Positions 7,901 to 19,480 of a stretch of DNA of 64,000 nt are shown here, one piece after another (the first letter of the stretch is position 1; the number at the start of each line of letters is the position of its first letter). The position numbers and the translations under genes are program-made. The stretch is from Albula goreensis (Eukaryota > Chordata > Actinopteri > Albuliformes > Albulidae), in assembly GCA_022829145.1 (NCBI GenBank), contig CM040744.1, positions 10,671,718 through 10,735,717 of the forward strand, written 5' to 3'. The notes beneath the pieces were generated by a model. It had not been told where the DNA came from and ran no database searches. It saw only the letters and a program-made list of their open reading frames with translations.

Positions 7901-10560
7901 AAGAACTTGATGTCATACTTCAGAGTTCTAAACAGAATGTTTTCGTTTGTAATGATTCTTGCATTGAGCAGGAATAGTCTTCGCAACACAAGACAATGTT
8001 GAACTTTACAGAACCGTAGATATGTTGAGTGGCTGTTATTTGAATACTGTACAGAATAGTTGATAACTGTTAATGTATTCATGCCATTTTTTTCTTTTTA
8101 AGACATGTGAAAGTTTACAACACAACAACGTACAAAGTGGTGCACAACTTTGACTACGCTGCCTCCATTCTGAGTGTTGGACTGGCGGTAAGTACACAGA
8201 GTCCACCAGTTTACACAGTCGAGGCCTCATTACTTTAACTGTTTTAAATTAATGTTACTGATTATTATTTTGAATATTAGCCTTTTTTTGTAGCCACCTG
8301 TTGTTTGTTCATTCACTATCTAGTTTCGCAGACCCTCCAGATCAGTTTTGTCATGATTCTTTTCATGTGTTCAGCCTGACGATGCAGCTTTGGTGGTTGG
8401 CATGACGAATGGAGTCCTGAGTGTAAAGCACAGGAAATCCCCGGAGGAGAAACTGCAGGCAGGCGGGGAAAAGAGGCCGCGGCGGCCAGCGTACCGCGTC
8501 TTTGTCAAAGGACGAAATTACGCACCGAAACAGGTCAGTCTATGACCAATACAGGACATATTTCTTATGTCCAGTAAAAGTATATTACTGTAAAAGAATT
8601 ACTGTTACAGAATAAAATCAGCAATGTTTGATTTAACAAAATCAGATGTTACACAGAAGCCAAAGATAGCAGGTCACTCAGAAAGAGCTGGCAGGGAAAA
8701 ATGTTCAGTTGTACAACTGTTCGGAATATGCAATTGCCACCGTTGGTTAACTTCAAATCCAGTTTATAGATACAAAATGAGAGTAACCCATATAAAAATA
8801 AGGCATCCCTGACTTAACTGATTTTAATCGGTAAAGGATTAGAATTCCTTAATTTATTAGTTTTTGACTTGACTTTCAGAATTATGAAATTTACAGACCT
8901 CTGAAAAACCTACACTTCTGATTTGTTTATAAGGTCTACTATAGTAAGCTTATGATGGTAGTGCCAAATAGTCAAGTCCTTTTTGGTCTACAGCTAACAA
9001 ATTTGGCATGCAAACAGGAAACATTTGTTTAAGTAAATGAGTTAAATGCGTCAACATGCTAATATGTCTGTCTCACGTATGCTGGATTTTTCCTCTCTTA
9101 GGAAGACTTCTTGGTCAGCAAACCAGTCAGAATGCACTTGCAGGCGTACGACAAACAACTGAAGAGCTTCCAGGTCTCCAAAGCTCTGGACACCGTCTTG
9201 GAGGTGAATATTGTTACTGTCCTTAAAAACACGAGACTGACCCTGGACCGTCCATTGATAGTATGGAACCACAGTAAATTCCTACAGTTAGGACATTTTA
9301 AACCAGATGTATCTCATTATTGTTATATCACAAAGAGTACAGGCCAGTGGATATTGTAAAATTAATCTACCCTTTTGGTCACTTTCTCATGTTATGACGC
9401 CCCAGTATGTTCACACGTTTGTGTTTCACAGGCTCGAATTCGACTGAAGACCCCCGAGGTGACTGTGGCGGTGATGCAGGAGCTGCGCCGTAGGGGGACC
9501 CTGAAAAACGCCCTTGCTGGACGGGACGAGAGGAGCCTGAGTGTTCTGCTGAGCTTCCTCATTGGGTAAAATCAGGACCCCTCTGTAGATACGGCCCATG
9601 ATGTCCACAATGGGACCCACAGTCTCAAGGCTCCTTACCTCTGTTATAAAGTGATCAAACCAGAACTTTTTACATTTCTGTTTTCCAGGCTGTACATGTG
9701 ACCGATCATATCAATCAAGGATATATCTACTGTAAGCAGCTGAAATGTGAAATGTTTTTTGCTAATGGCAGACTTTTGTTCTGTTTTTAGGAATATTGTT
9801 AATCCCCGATTTACGCCAGTTTTGGTGAATGTTGCCGAGATGATTTTGGGTAAGTATTAATGATAGATGATATTAATATGAACTAGTGATGGGATAATGA
9901 TGTGTCATTAAACCATACACTATTTTTCACCACACACTTTTCTTCAGGGAGCACAATCATTTTATTCGATTTATTTTCCCACCACTAACATGTATGCATG
10001 TTATGACTTTTTCTCAATGTTTTTTGGATTTTTAACAACATTGTCCATACAAGAGAAGTTCCATATTGATGTCAGTAGTGATCCTTTGCAATTATAAAGT
10101 CCTCCAAAGATCTGTTTTCTCAGTGCAACAAATGGCAAGGGTTTTTTTTTTGGTGGAGTCATGGATCGTTTTTGAGGAATCCACACAGTTATGAAATCTG
10201 TCTGGATTGTAGACAATGAGCCACGATGGATGAGTGGCCTATAAAGTGATAATACTTCATGCTATTACTTCATTCATCTTATTCATAGTGCTAATATTGT
10301 CTTTTGTACCTGCAATGTCAGATATCTATATGAAAGTGGTCGGCCAGTCTGCAGTGGTGGACAAACAGATCATGAGGCTGCAGGACCTGGTGGAGAAGGA
10401 GATCGACCTCCAGCAGGAGCTGGTGGAGGTACTGGGCATGCTGGACACCCTGTTTGCCACCATGACAACCAAGAAAGAAGCGGCCACCCTGGAGAGCAGG
10501 GCCAATGGGGTGGGGGCTGCGGCGATCAGTGGGCAGGACCTGAGCCTGCAGGCCTCCTGA
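4821..10560 (+). CDS. UTP15, small-subunit processome component (12 coding exons)
   Basis: The joined coding exons total 1,587 nt, 528 codons plus stop; human UTP15 is about 518 residues. Order: 4821-4910, 5381-5473, 5747-5931, 6517-6695, 7042-7167, 7570-7705, 8103-8187, 8375-8533, 9102-9203, 9432-9565, 9791-9849, 10322-10560. All have AG acceptors and GT donors and all phases agree. Residues about 31-320 form seven WD40 repeats ([12 protein letters not shown] and SGSLDR are typical blades). A basic linker with KRPRRP near residue 332 follows, then the family-specific UTP15 C-terminal domain (about 355-500). By family knowledge UTP15 works in the nucleolus in the t-UTP/UTP-A subcomplex, which binds nascent pre-rRNA, supports Pol I transcription and is needed for 18S rRNA maturation. 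The gene looks intact. Introns of 300-1,200 nt hold nothing further except a SINE relic in intron 6 (counting coding introns from the start codon, the intron 7168-7569). Confidence 0.95.
5381..5473 (+). CDS. UTP15 coding exon 2
   Basis: Residues 31-61, [18 protein letters not shown] onward, the start of WD repeat 1. Acceptor TTTTTCAG, donor GTATGT, phase 0 to 0. Confidence 0.93.
5747..5931 (+). CDS. UTP15 coding exon 3
   Basis: Residues 62-123: end of WD1 and all of WD2 ([17 protein letters not shown]), entering WD3 (FRGHTK). The donor is GTAGGT after 5931, leaving phase 2; reading further would meet a TAG at once, so this donor is required. Confidence 0.93.
6517..6695 (+). CDS. UTP15 coding exon 4
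   Basis: Residues 123-183: WD3 ([18 protein letters not shown]) and most of WD4 ([19 protein letters not shown]). Acceptor TTGTAG, donor GTAAAC, phase 2 to 1. Confidence 0.93.
7042..7167 (+). CDS. UTP15 coding exon 5
   Basis: Residues 183-225: end of WD4 ([13 protein letters not shown]) and start of WD5 ([19 protein letters not shown]). Acceptor TGCTTCAG, donor GTAAGT, phase 1 to 1. Confidence 0.93.
7290..7445. repeat. tRNA-derived SINE relic in UTP15 intron
   Basis: A stretch containing GTAGTGGTTTGGGAACTGG and then AGCCAGGAGGTTGTG matches, from memory, the tRNA-like head of a SINE common in ray-finned fish genomes (box A then a decayed box B). The tail is AT-rich and diverged. It is an old copy and not a functional tRNA: box B is lost and the arms do not pair well. 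Confidence 0.5.
7570..7705 (+). CDS. UTP15 coding exon 6
   Basis: Residues 225-270: end of WD5 ([14 protein letters not shown]) and most of WD6 ([18 protein letters not shown]), nearly identical to the mammalian protein as I remember it. Acceptor CTCCACAG, donor GTAAGT, phase 1 to 2. Confidence 0.94.
8103..8187 (+). CDS. UTP15 coding exon 7
   Basis: Residues 270-298: end of WD6 ([16 protein letters not shown]) and start of WD7 ([12 protein letters not shown]). Acceptor TTTTTAAG, donor GTAAGT, phase 2 to 0. Confidence 0.92.
8375..8533 (+). CDS. UTP15 coding exon 8
   Basis: Residues 299-351: end of WD7 ([17 protein letters not shown]) and the basic linker ([19 protein letters not shown]). The linker is a plausible nuclear or nucleolar localisation signal. 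Acceptor TGTTCAG, donor GTCAGT, phase 0 to 0. Confidence 0.93.
9102..9203 (+). CDS. UTP15 coding exon 9
   Basis: Residues 352-385, [18 protein letters not shown] ... ALDTVLE, the beginning of the UTP15 C-terminal domain. Acceptor CTCTCTTAG, donor GTGAAT, phase 0 to 0. Confidence 0.92.
9432..9565 (+). CDS. UTP15 coding exon 10
   Basis: Residues 386-430, core of the C-terminal domain, with the conserved stretch [18 protein letters not shown] and FLIG. Acceptor TTTCACAG, donor GTAAAA, phase 0 to 2. Confidence 0.93.
9791..9849 (+). CDS. UTP15 coding exon 11
   Basis: A small 59-nt exon, residues 430-450: [19 protein letters not shown], matching the mammalian LSQPRFAPVLINAAEIII. Acceptor CTGTTTTTAG, donor GTAAGT, phase 2 to 1. 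Confidence 0.92.
10322..10560 (+). CDS. UTP15 terminal coding exon 12
   Basis: Residues 450-528 plus the TGA at 10558-10560. [16 protein letters not shown] and [20 protein letters not shown] match the conserved C-terminal helices; the last about 25 residues are Ala/Gly/Ser-rich and differ from mammals. The acceptor (AATGTCAG) has a modest polypyrimidine tract. Confidence 0.93.
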
Positions 10561-11180
10561 CACCGTCCCCGCCAGCCAACTGTTTCATGGGAACAGGTGG
10601 CAGCTGACGTTCAGATTCTAGACTTTAGGAATCCGAGGAACCACTGCGCAGTTAAAGCACAGAAGAACCCCTCCCCCACAGACATCCATGACTTTTCCAG
10701 ATTAAGGCCACAAAAAGTACAGTCAGGTGATACAGAAAAACATTCACCATTTACATGTTCACTGTGACAGCTGGACCCCATGCACTTGTTTTAAAAAGAC
10801 CCCTGTATGATACACCAGCATTCTTTTTAACAAATGCTGGAAGGCAACATGGAACAGGTGCTTTCATGTGCATACATATGTATAACGAATTTGCTTACAC
10901 GTACAGAACGTCCAGAAAAAATCATTATGAATAGAACATCTTCGAAAAAGGAACTGCAAAGGAGTTCAGAATTTAAATTGTATATATGCCAGTAGTGTTT
11001 CCAGTTTGCTCTTTACAAATTTCAGCTATTTCAAAATGTTTGATATGTTTAAATGGTCTTGCATTTAAACTTTGCCTTTTTAGATTCAGCAGTGAATGAA
11101 TGTCAAAATCTTGCTGCAAGGCTGTATGGGTATTTCCTACACTGTACCTCCATAGTAAACTTTTCTACAAATTGATGTTT
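10561..11180 (+). other. UTP15 3' untranslated region (end inferred)
   Basis: The stretch after the stop codon has no further coding potential. The most convincing end is about 15-30 nt after an AGTAAA at 11154-11159, which is followed by a strong G/T-rich stretch. Later candidates are an ATTAAA near 11711 and an AATAAA at 12178-12183. Confidence 0.5.
11154..11159 (+). terminator. Candidate UTP15 poly(A) signal, AGTAAA variant
   Basis: AGTAAA is a recognised weaker variant of AATAAA. The downstream GT-rich run (ATGTTTTCCTTGGTGTTTTG) is a typical cleavage-stimulation element. There is no canonical AATAAA between the stop codon and this point. Confidence 0.4.
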
Positions 11181-14100
11181 TCCTTGGTGTTTTGCTTGTT
11201 GGTGTTTCTACTGCTGTCTAAAATGAGTCGTACACAAGAGGGCAGTGTGGTCACTTGTGATTATAGAGGAAAGTAACAAACTTGTTTTTAAATGGTCATT
11301 CTGCTTAAATTATCATAAATGAAATACCCTTTAAAGAAATTATTATAATTCAATAATATTTATTGCAGGCCTTTTGTGACAAGGTTTCATGAATTAGACA
11401 GTGTTTTTTTTTTTATTGCAAGTTGTAACTTGATATATTCAGTCCCATGCTATATTATGTCAGACAAAAGCATCATTGTACGCTTTTAGTAGTTATTGCT
11501 TGAAAACTTTTGGATTTGTTGGCAACAACCAGTCAATGAATTGCACTATTGTGTCATCTTGACTTATCAAATATTCAGTCACTGATTATTATGAGTGTAG
11601 TTATGAGAGACTGAAGTGAGGCTACCTATAGTGCGATGATTCTATGTTTCTGGCTGCAATATCTTACAGTGAAATTCTGCAACAGGAGGTGATTTCAGAT
11701 GGCTTGAGAATTAAAGTGCGACCTTTGACCTTGGAACACATTATTTTCTGTCCTCCCCTGCCCACACACACATATGTGTGTTCCTCGAGCATTACACAGA
11801 GGTTAGAAAAGGAACTTTGAGTAACTGGCTGAGGTGTGCACAGGCTTGGGTCATCAAATCAATGAACTCATGGAGCACTACACATATGAAACTCATCTGG
11901 CTCCTATCTATCATCCCGTGTCGCCATATGCTGTAATGTGTCACTTTACTGACAGCCGAAGGTACCACAGCTGCTGTGAGCTCTGCCTTATATTCATTTG
12001 CATGTGTCACGAGCAATGCACTGCACTGTGGGACCATGTTTTCCTATACATTAGCATAGTGGAATGTAGAAAAGAGTTTTGTAAATCAAGTGCGACTTGA
12101 ATTCAAGTTGGTTTAAAAAGTCAGAATAAGCTTGAGGTTTATCAGTACAAGGTTTACATTAACCCCAGGAAAGGATCAATAAAGCACATTAGCAGGCATA
12201 TAGTGCCATTGTGATCCAGTCAACTGTAATGGCTCTGCCTGTGCGCCATAGTTGTTTTGACAAAGATCTTATACTCCAGCTCTGGAGGCCAGTGGTGTCA
12301 GCAGGAGTTTCAGCACTTGTGTCTATTTCAGGGATGTCGAACTCTGTCCCTGCGGGACCACAACATCTGCATGTTTTTGTCATTTCCTTGTAATCAGCAG
12401 CTTATTCATGCCTTAGACAAAAGCTATATTAGCTTCTAGCCAATTAACAACTTAAGCTCTTAAGTAGTGAAACATACAAAAAACAACACCATGGCAATTT
12501 GCTACTTCAGACTGACATCATTGGCACAATTCGAATCACTGGTCTGCCAAAGATTCCAAACACATTGTCTCTGATGTGCAAGGTTTTGCAGATCTCAAAT
12601 GGGATTTTAGCACTGGTCCCCCCAGGGCTGGCTTCATATTATTGTATCTTCTCTCCACATTAGTCTGGTTCATGATTTTGTAGGTACAGGGGGGTGTACT
12701 TTTGCTATAATGATCATTTTTGAATAATTGAGCCTCGATCAAATAACATTTCTCATTTTTGTTGTGATTTCTGGTGGGACAAATGTGATTTGATTCTGAT
12801 TAAGTATTTTTAAAGGTTATTACATTTTGGAAAGTGACAGTGCAGAAACCTAATTTATGAAGGCTTGCAGAAGCCTATTTTTAATGATCTTTTCTTCCTG
12901 CCCTTTAGAGATTGAAATGACTAGAAATCAATCTTCACTTCAAGTAGGGATTCCATTTCATTCTGTTCAAGTTTCTGAAATGGAAAAATATAAATATGCT
13001 AAATGAATTCAATGTTACATAAACAAGAAAATAAGGACATGCTGGATGTTTTGGCTTGGCCTTACAATTCCTCCCATATCTTCAAAAAGGGGTAATATGT
13101 TTGTCTGTCATACTATATTGCTACTTTAAAAAAAATATCAGTGACTGCAGCCACCATGGATTCTTATGTTTCCAACTAATGTAAGGAGTGTATGTCACAG
13201 GTAATTGAGCAGTACAAAGTGCAAATAAAGGGCTGAAGTGAATTGGCTGGTAAAGCATGCTTTACAGAGGTGTGCAAGGGACTGTGCTGTTACTTTTGCT
13301 TGATTATTATTGTTAGTGGTAGTAGCCTTGGCAACAAGAAACAGTTAACAATAAATCAAGAGGCTTCTGTGATGTACGTCCCGTCAGTATCTCAGCTAAT
13401 GTATTTTGTAAACTTGTCTTGTGTACAGTATACATAAAATGACCGGGTTAGGTTAGGATCTGTCATGCAGTGAGTATATTACTGTTGTTTCAAGATACAG
13501 TAACACAAAAATCTATAGTGGATGTGACACTTTAAAGGATGGACAAAGCCTAACTGATAAATTAATACTTAACCATAAAACTCTGCAACACAAGTCAGGC
13601 AGATGAAGAAATGGGCAGCCAAATATTTTGTATTGATGGTCAGTGTAGCCTACTTCTTATTCGGGACACTTTGAGCATGTGCAACGTCCAGCCGTGTTAA
13701 TGATGCAAGATAATGTCTGTGAATGAGACTGGGTCACATGTAGCTTGAAGCAATATAACAATGTCTTACACATTATATAAAGAGCTGTTAAAAGAAATTG
13801 TATCAATAGGCCATTCCAGTATTCAGAAACCCATTCTGCAAGCTTTCACCCCCTTTTGTCCTCTTTTTAATCATGTCATTTGTCACCATGAGACGGACAG
13901 CGGATGAGTAGTATTCATAATAATGGTACACAATATGTGCTTCACAGTATTCATCAAATCTTAACAAAATGGAAATATCCCAGATGGAAAATCTTACAGC
14001 AAAATCTCTGCTTAAATAGGTCAAGGAGGAATACAATTACTTGACATTAATCACAAAAGTATTGTGAATTAAATGAAGGACTCATGTACAAAATAACTTT

Positions 14101-15129
14101 TTAACATATGTAGAAATGCAATGGTGCCATGCTTTAAGATGTTGTACAGCAGTCGTCAATGTTTTTAGTATTATCAGTATGTAACATTTTAAGGTGTCAG
14201 TGTAGTTCTAATTGTTTGGGAAAGCACTATCCAATATAAAGCCAAACAATTATTTTAAACAAAGCTGAGACATGGTCACTTACACAAGCTTGACTGGCCT
14301 CAAGCTTTTTATTTAAACAGTGATGAGGTCATTGCAGATTGTAAACTTCATTTTCCCACACTGTTAAAACAAGCCTGACAACTAAGGTCCCCATCTGCTC
14401 CATTTTGTTGGTCATATGATATTTCAAATGATATGTAATAGAGGCATAATTTGACCTTTAAAGTCTAATAGCATATGTTTTGTCCTGAAAGCATTTGAGA
14501 TAGCATTAGCCTATTGTAGAGCTCCCTCACCAGGAAGCCTTAAGGCAGGCAGCAGATTAATGTCACCCTCTTGACATGACAAAGAAAAGTTGTATACTAT
14601 AATGAAGGGAAAATACAGTTTTAACGACTCAAATGTAAAAATACCACTGACATTCCAACAAGCAGCGTTATTTATGTCCATTACTGCAGAAGTACTTACC
14701 TGAGATTTAAACACAGGTTTGAGGGAGCAATTTTCTAAAATGTGGACAATCATCTCTTGATAAACCAGTTCTCCCAGTATGAATGAATATCCTTACGGCA
14801 TCACCTGTGAGCTGTTTCCACCGCCTTTCCTTCTTCCCATGGGTCTATGCACACTGGAAAACGTGTTCAGGTACATGCCCGTACTTGCAGACAAAGCCCA
14901 GCTTCAAACAAATTGAAAACAGGCTAAATGTGTCAATGTTTCATTTATTTATTTATTTATTTGTTTATCTATCTATCTGTTTAGTTAATTGATTATTTAG
15001 CTTGTTAGTCATTTATAATATTACAACAACAATAGTACAGCAACATTATTTAAATAACAGCATATTCAATAAATTAGTGACGATTGACTTTAGTGACGAT
15101 TGAATTTACATATTTGATCCTCCTGGTTT
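11181..15129. other. Intergenic, no gene seen
   Basis: No exon with family similarity. Short open frames are scattered on both strands without splice context or conserved motifs. Contents are one dispersed-repeat relic (12310-12480), a (TTTA)n run at about 14943-14965, and AT-rich single-copy-looking DNA. Confidence 0.5.
12310..12480. repeat. Dispersed fish repeat relic, family not identified
   Basis: The order 'GGGATGTCGAACTC ... CCTGCGGGACCACAA ... CATGTTTTTGTC ... CTTAAGCTCTTAAGTAGTG' resembles a repeat I associate with many fish genomes, a 'tccaactccggtcctgg' type head followed by a 'gcaggtttttgttcc' type body. It has no open frame. It could be the end of a non-autonomous DNA transposon or a SINE tail. 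Confidence 0.35.
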
Positions 15130-15960
15130 CCTCGGTTGATTCAGGAATTCAAGTGGGTTAGGCGTTACGAGAATTAATCCTTGTTTAATTTGCTCCTATA
15201 GGTTTCTACCGGCCATAGATTTCTGCCGGTGCTTCTTTCAGCAAGAGAATTTTAAGATGCATGTCCACATAAAGGGATTTAGAGTATTGTGAAATATTTA
15301 ACTTTCTGAGTTGAATGGCTGGCGTAACGTTTTTGCTTTCATGGGGTCCCCGCCAGGACCTTAACCATGTAGAACATCGACTATTTTAAGATATTAAAAC
15401 GTAATTATTATTTTGTTCCTGGCAGCAATAAATACTGGAGCAGACCTACATCCCCGTCTCTCATTTCTTCGATTATCACCCTCTGTGCATTTTTCTTCCG
15501 CAGCACACCTGTAGAGGGGGTTAACCTCCTGCCGTCAGGTTTCATCCTTGGATGAGGTTTCTTCCAGGTTTCTAATGCGAACATGTGACGCTGTTATTGT
15601 GTGGCTCCATGTGACCCGCCAGTACCCTGCTGCCAATGGGCTGGCGCCCATCGTGCAGTCACAGCAGACCGGAGCAAGATCTGTGGACTCACAGGCACTC
15701 TCCTGGAATCTGCGTTCAATGAGTTGTTTCTGATCTCCTCGGAGTTTGCCCGAATCTCACACGAACTGAGACGAACCTGCGGATACCACATTACCTGTCT
15801 TTCATATTCGTTTGCTCAGCATGAATTTGTACTTCCATCATCTGCCTTAGCTGATATGATGTGAACTTAACTGTCCAACAGTTGCGACGTAGATAAACTC
15901 AACAGGCTGCCGCTGGATTGAGGTAATGTGTGCTTTATTGTAACCCGCTCCAATTCTTCT
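15130..15960 (+). promoter_or_regulatory. CpG-enriched block, possible distal ARHGEF28 promoter
   Basis: CpG dinucleotides are clearly more frequent here (ACCGGCC, GCCGGTGC, TTGCGACGTAG, GCCGCTGG, TTCGC) than in the AT-rich DNA on either side. A good donor, GAG|GTAATG, lies after 15922. The next recognisable ARHGEF28 exon (21188) starts with untranslated bases after a splice acceptor, so a non-coding first exon must exist upstream, and this is the best candidate region. No TATA box or certain start site is seen. Confidence 0.35.
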
Positions 15961-17197
15961 TATACACTTCGCTAGTCAGTGTCGCGTGGTAAAGCTTGAG
16001 GTATATCACTGAGTTACTGTACCACTGCGTGTTAACTGTACATTTTTAAAATATAATACCAGAAATTTGTTTAGAGCTTCTATCTATGAGAAAACATCTG
16101 TACGGTGTAAAGTTTATATGTAAAAGTCAACTTATGTTGAAATGCTTGGTTTTGTAAATGTTTGAAAGATAGACAGTGTCCTTAGGTGGCAACTATTGTC
16201 AGCAAAGACTTATGGCGTGAAATGCAACATTATCCGTACTTCATAATGCAGAATATGTTTGAATATAATTTGTAATACATTTAATGTTCACAATAAGCCC
16301 AAAAGCGTCCACATGTAATTGGACTATCAGCAGTATTTGGTTTTCAGTATTTTCGGAGGCCGTTATAACTGTCAACACCTTTTATGTGGTGAGCCAAAGT
16401 AAACACATCTTATATCTTCAGGACACTAGCTGGAGGCTACAGGTTAGTCCATCTATATTCGTTTCGCAAGTACACGCAGTGTGTAGATTAGTTTTTTCTT
16501 TTCTTTTCTTTAATTGCGACATAGTTACCATGTTAAGGGTCATCATGCTATTCACACTAGAGCCAACAACAGTAAACGAACAAGGATTATGTCAGCTGAC
16601 TCGTGGTTATCATCTGCAATGTTGAATTCAAGAGTCACTATAGTTCTTTCCAAGCTTCCCCAGCAGTTTGTTAACCTTAAAATATTAATGTACTGATGGT
16701 TACTTGGGTTGTGATGGCACTGAAACGTTAATATCAATTAGGTTAATGTCAATTAGGTTTACACAGAGTAGATGGATCATTAAAGCTTTCGTTTAAGAGA
16801 TACTCTGGTCAGAGCAGAGGTAAGAATTGTAATTGTGGAAAATGGAAATGGAGTTACTCTGGTCTCATTACACTGACAGTAATGACGGGTGAGTGTGTTC
16901 TCATGAACTCCCTATAGGGCGGAGGCGTCATGTCCACTTATAGTAACTTACCGATATTACGCAGCCAAAGGCTCCTGTTGTCTAAAGCAAAACACTGTCA
17001 CTGGGTCATGTCAGTGAATCTTTCAAAGCAAATGATGGCTCCACGCATTTTTGGTCACGGGAGCTCACCTACCCATGTCTGGTGCTCACTAACCAAAATA
17101 CAATTTAAAAAATCTAATAAAAGCTTGTATCTTAAATAAAATAAATGCTGTCATCCCCTTCTGCAGCTGAGGCAGACAGTGTATAGAGACCTGTATC

Positions 17198-17260
17198 TAC
17201 ATTACATTAAGGACATTTGTTAGACGCTCTTATCCAGAGCGATTTACAAGGCAACCCACT
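17198..17260. repeat. Fragment of a widespread teleost repeat
   Basis: The run containing ACATTTGTTAGACGCTCTTA and then TCCAGAGCGATTTACAAG closely resembles a short conserved segment (TTAGCAGACGCTTTTATCC, AAGCGACTTACA) that I recall as recurring throughout teleost genomes in SINE-like elements. Only this core is recognisable. A more decayed relative (GTTAGCAGGCACTTATCCAG) lies near 59258-59277. Confidence 0.5.
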
Positions 17261-18487
17261 TTTGTCTTCATTCACCTTCTCTCCTTCCAGTGCCACTTTA
17301 CTCGTACTTGCAAGAAAATACAAGACTGCTGACCACATTAGGTTGAGTCAGAGAAGATTATTATTGACAGACAAAGTATTGACATTTTTTGTAAGAACAC
17401 AGGAGAAAACATCTGCATTTATGCCTCTTCTCCATTATTAATGTCTATTTGTTTTACCACTTATCTATATGGAGGGCCATTTTCCTCCATTTCACTCATG
17501 GTCTTTTCCTTTTGTTGGTGATTTGGGTGATAATATATTAAAATCTTGTATCCACTTACACAGTTTCAGTCGTAAGTTTTGGGTGCAAAGGTCATTGAGC
17601 CAAAAATGCTCTTTCAATTCTTTCTTCTGGTACATTCTGTACGGGTAAAACATATTGTTGTGATGTTAACCATCACAATGAGTGCCTTCAGATTGATGGC
17701 TTTTATTCTTTGAAGTATATAGCAGTTGATGTGGCTGCCCCTCCTCTTCTCCCTTCAAAAAGATTACCAACGTAAGCAGTGAATAGTGGCAGTGGAATGT
17801 TACATCTCCTGTGTGAAAATGTGAAGGAAGTTCTCACACAGAGACAAGTGCAGGGACTGATAGATTTCCCTCACTAATGGCTGGAAAGCTGCCAGGGCCC
17901 TTTTTCTCTGGAGATAATGTCTACAGTATAATGGCAGGACTGTAAGGATACAGCAGTTTTACATTTTTTAAAAATCATGTTTACAACTGGGCCTAATGTA
18001 TATGTGGCTTAAGCCTGCACATTAAGTTCACAATCCTAACAATATTAAAACCTAATATATACAGTAGTACTCCGGACAAAGATAAGAGTATTTACGTTCT
18101 CAGGTTTCCTGCAAGGTCATAGACTGGTGTACTAATGTGTGGTTCTCGTCTTACTGTAGTGTGTAGAGGTGCCAGAGGTTTAAAGCCACTGTAGTCCAAC
18201 TTCACTCCATGGTGTCTTAGTGCAGACTCAGCACTCAGCCTTTTGTTAGCACCATGGCAGAGAACTGTGTAACATTAGACCTGTTAAACATGCCCCCGAC
18301 GCTATGCCTCTCTGCTTCCCAATCATGTCTGTACTGAAAGCAAAGCAATGGCATAAGCCTACCCCATCTGCCAATAACAATGAGAACTCCATATACACTA
18401 CAGCTCTACAGCTACAGTAATCATAGCAACAACACTGATCACGCCAGCCTCAGAAACAACAACAACAAAGCAACAACACTAACAATA

Positions 18488-18556
18488 AGAATAAGATTAT
18501 TATTATTATTATAATGATTATTATTAATAACAATAAAAATAAAAATAATATTAATA
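18488..18556. repeat. AAT/ATT-rich microsatellite, interrupted
   Basis: Runs of TTA and AAT trinucleotides with interruptions. Simple-sequence DNA. Confidence 0.8.
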
Positions 18557-19141
18557 ATGTGAATAAGACTAGTTGTGCTTGAGGGAACTAATGGACTTGA
18601 GAAAGTGAACAGTGGTTCAAAAAAATGGAGCACAGTGTTAAATTCTCAACAATTTTAAAGTGATTGATGTTAGAAAGTGTGAGCTGATTGCCTGTTCTTG
18701 CTGCTAGCTGGTAAGAAAAGAAGTGGCATACATTCCTTAGTCAATGACATTCAAATTCCACCTGTTAGACATGTCATTAACCATTTTAACTGATGAATGC
18801 CTTGATGTACTTGGATGGTCTTGCATTTTTTTGTTCATTTTTAAGGTTGTCTTGGCAGAATCTGTGGATGGTTTCCATTCCTATATAGGCCTCTAGAGTA
18901 TAGAGGCCACTCTGAAGAGCACTTGGTGTCACACCCACTGCTGATAATGTCACAGGTTTATTGAGTCAGTGAAATTTCTGGATTCACTCAAGCAAAATGG
19001 AATGGATGGAACCTCATACACGCACAGAAGAGTCATGCGGAATTAAGTTGCAGTAAATAAAAATAAATTGACCAGGAAACATGGATTCAAAAATGGATAT
19101 AAGGGATGTGTTTTGATGATCTTTTTTGGGATAACATAGAG

Positions 19142-19480
19142 TTATGGAAGAGGTTCAAGTATGAAGTAGGCCAAAGAGAGGCACCACAGGAAGTTGTTCC
19201 ACCTCTCAATTGATATATCCTTGTGTTTAGCCCATTCCTGGTCAGGAAATGAATGATCGTCCGTGTAGGGTCTGCACTGGCTACACAGGAAGTCCTCGTC
19301 TGGCAAGGGACAGGAGCGGTGGGCTTGTTTACAGAAAAGCACTGGCAATCTGTTTCTCTCCCCCATGTCTTGCTTTAGTCCGCACGATGACATCACCGGT
19401 CCTCATGTAAACGCGCACTCCCAAACCAGGCAACAGTGTGACAGGAGTCTGCTCATGACTCCAGGGCTCGGGCGGCTGTG
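19142..19480 (-). other. Coding-like minus-strand stretch, unassigned
   Basis: On the minus strand two open frames abut. One reads a Cys-rich segment (FCKQAHRSCPLPDEDF, then LCSQC); a second, upstream and in another frame, reads LLPGLGVRVYMRTGDVIV. Base composition is more GC-rich and balanced than the flanks. I see no convincing splice sites joining the frames and recognise no family. It could be a decayed gene fragment, a conserved non-coding element, or chance. Confidence 0.2.

Noticed and set aside
15548-15864. Open frames in the CpG-rich block near 15.6 kb
   Set aside because: No family similarity; the block fits a promoter or non-coding exon better than a coding one.
16284-16625. 113-codon plus-strand frame between UTP15 and ARHGEF28
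   Set aside because: AT-rich, no recognisable domain, no splice or promoter context; consistent with chance.
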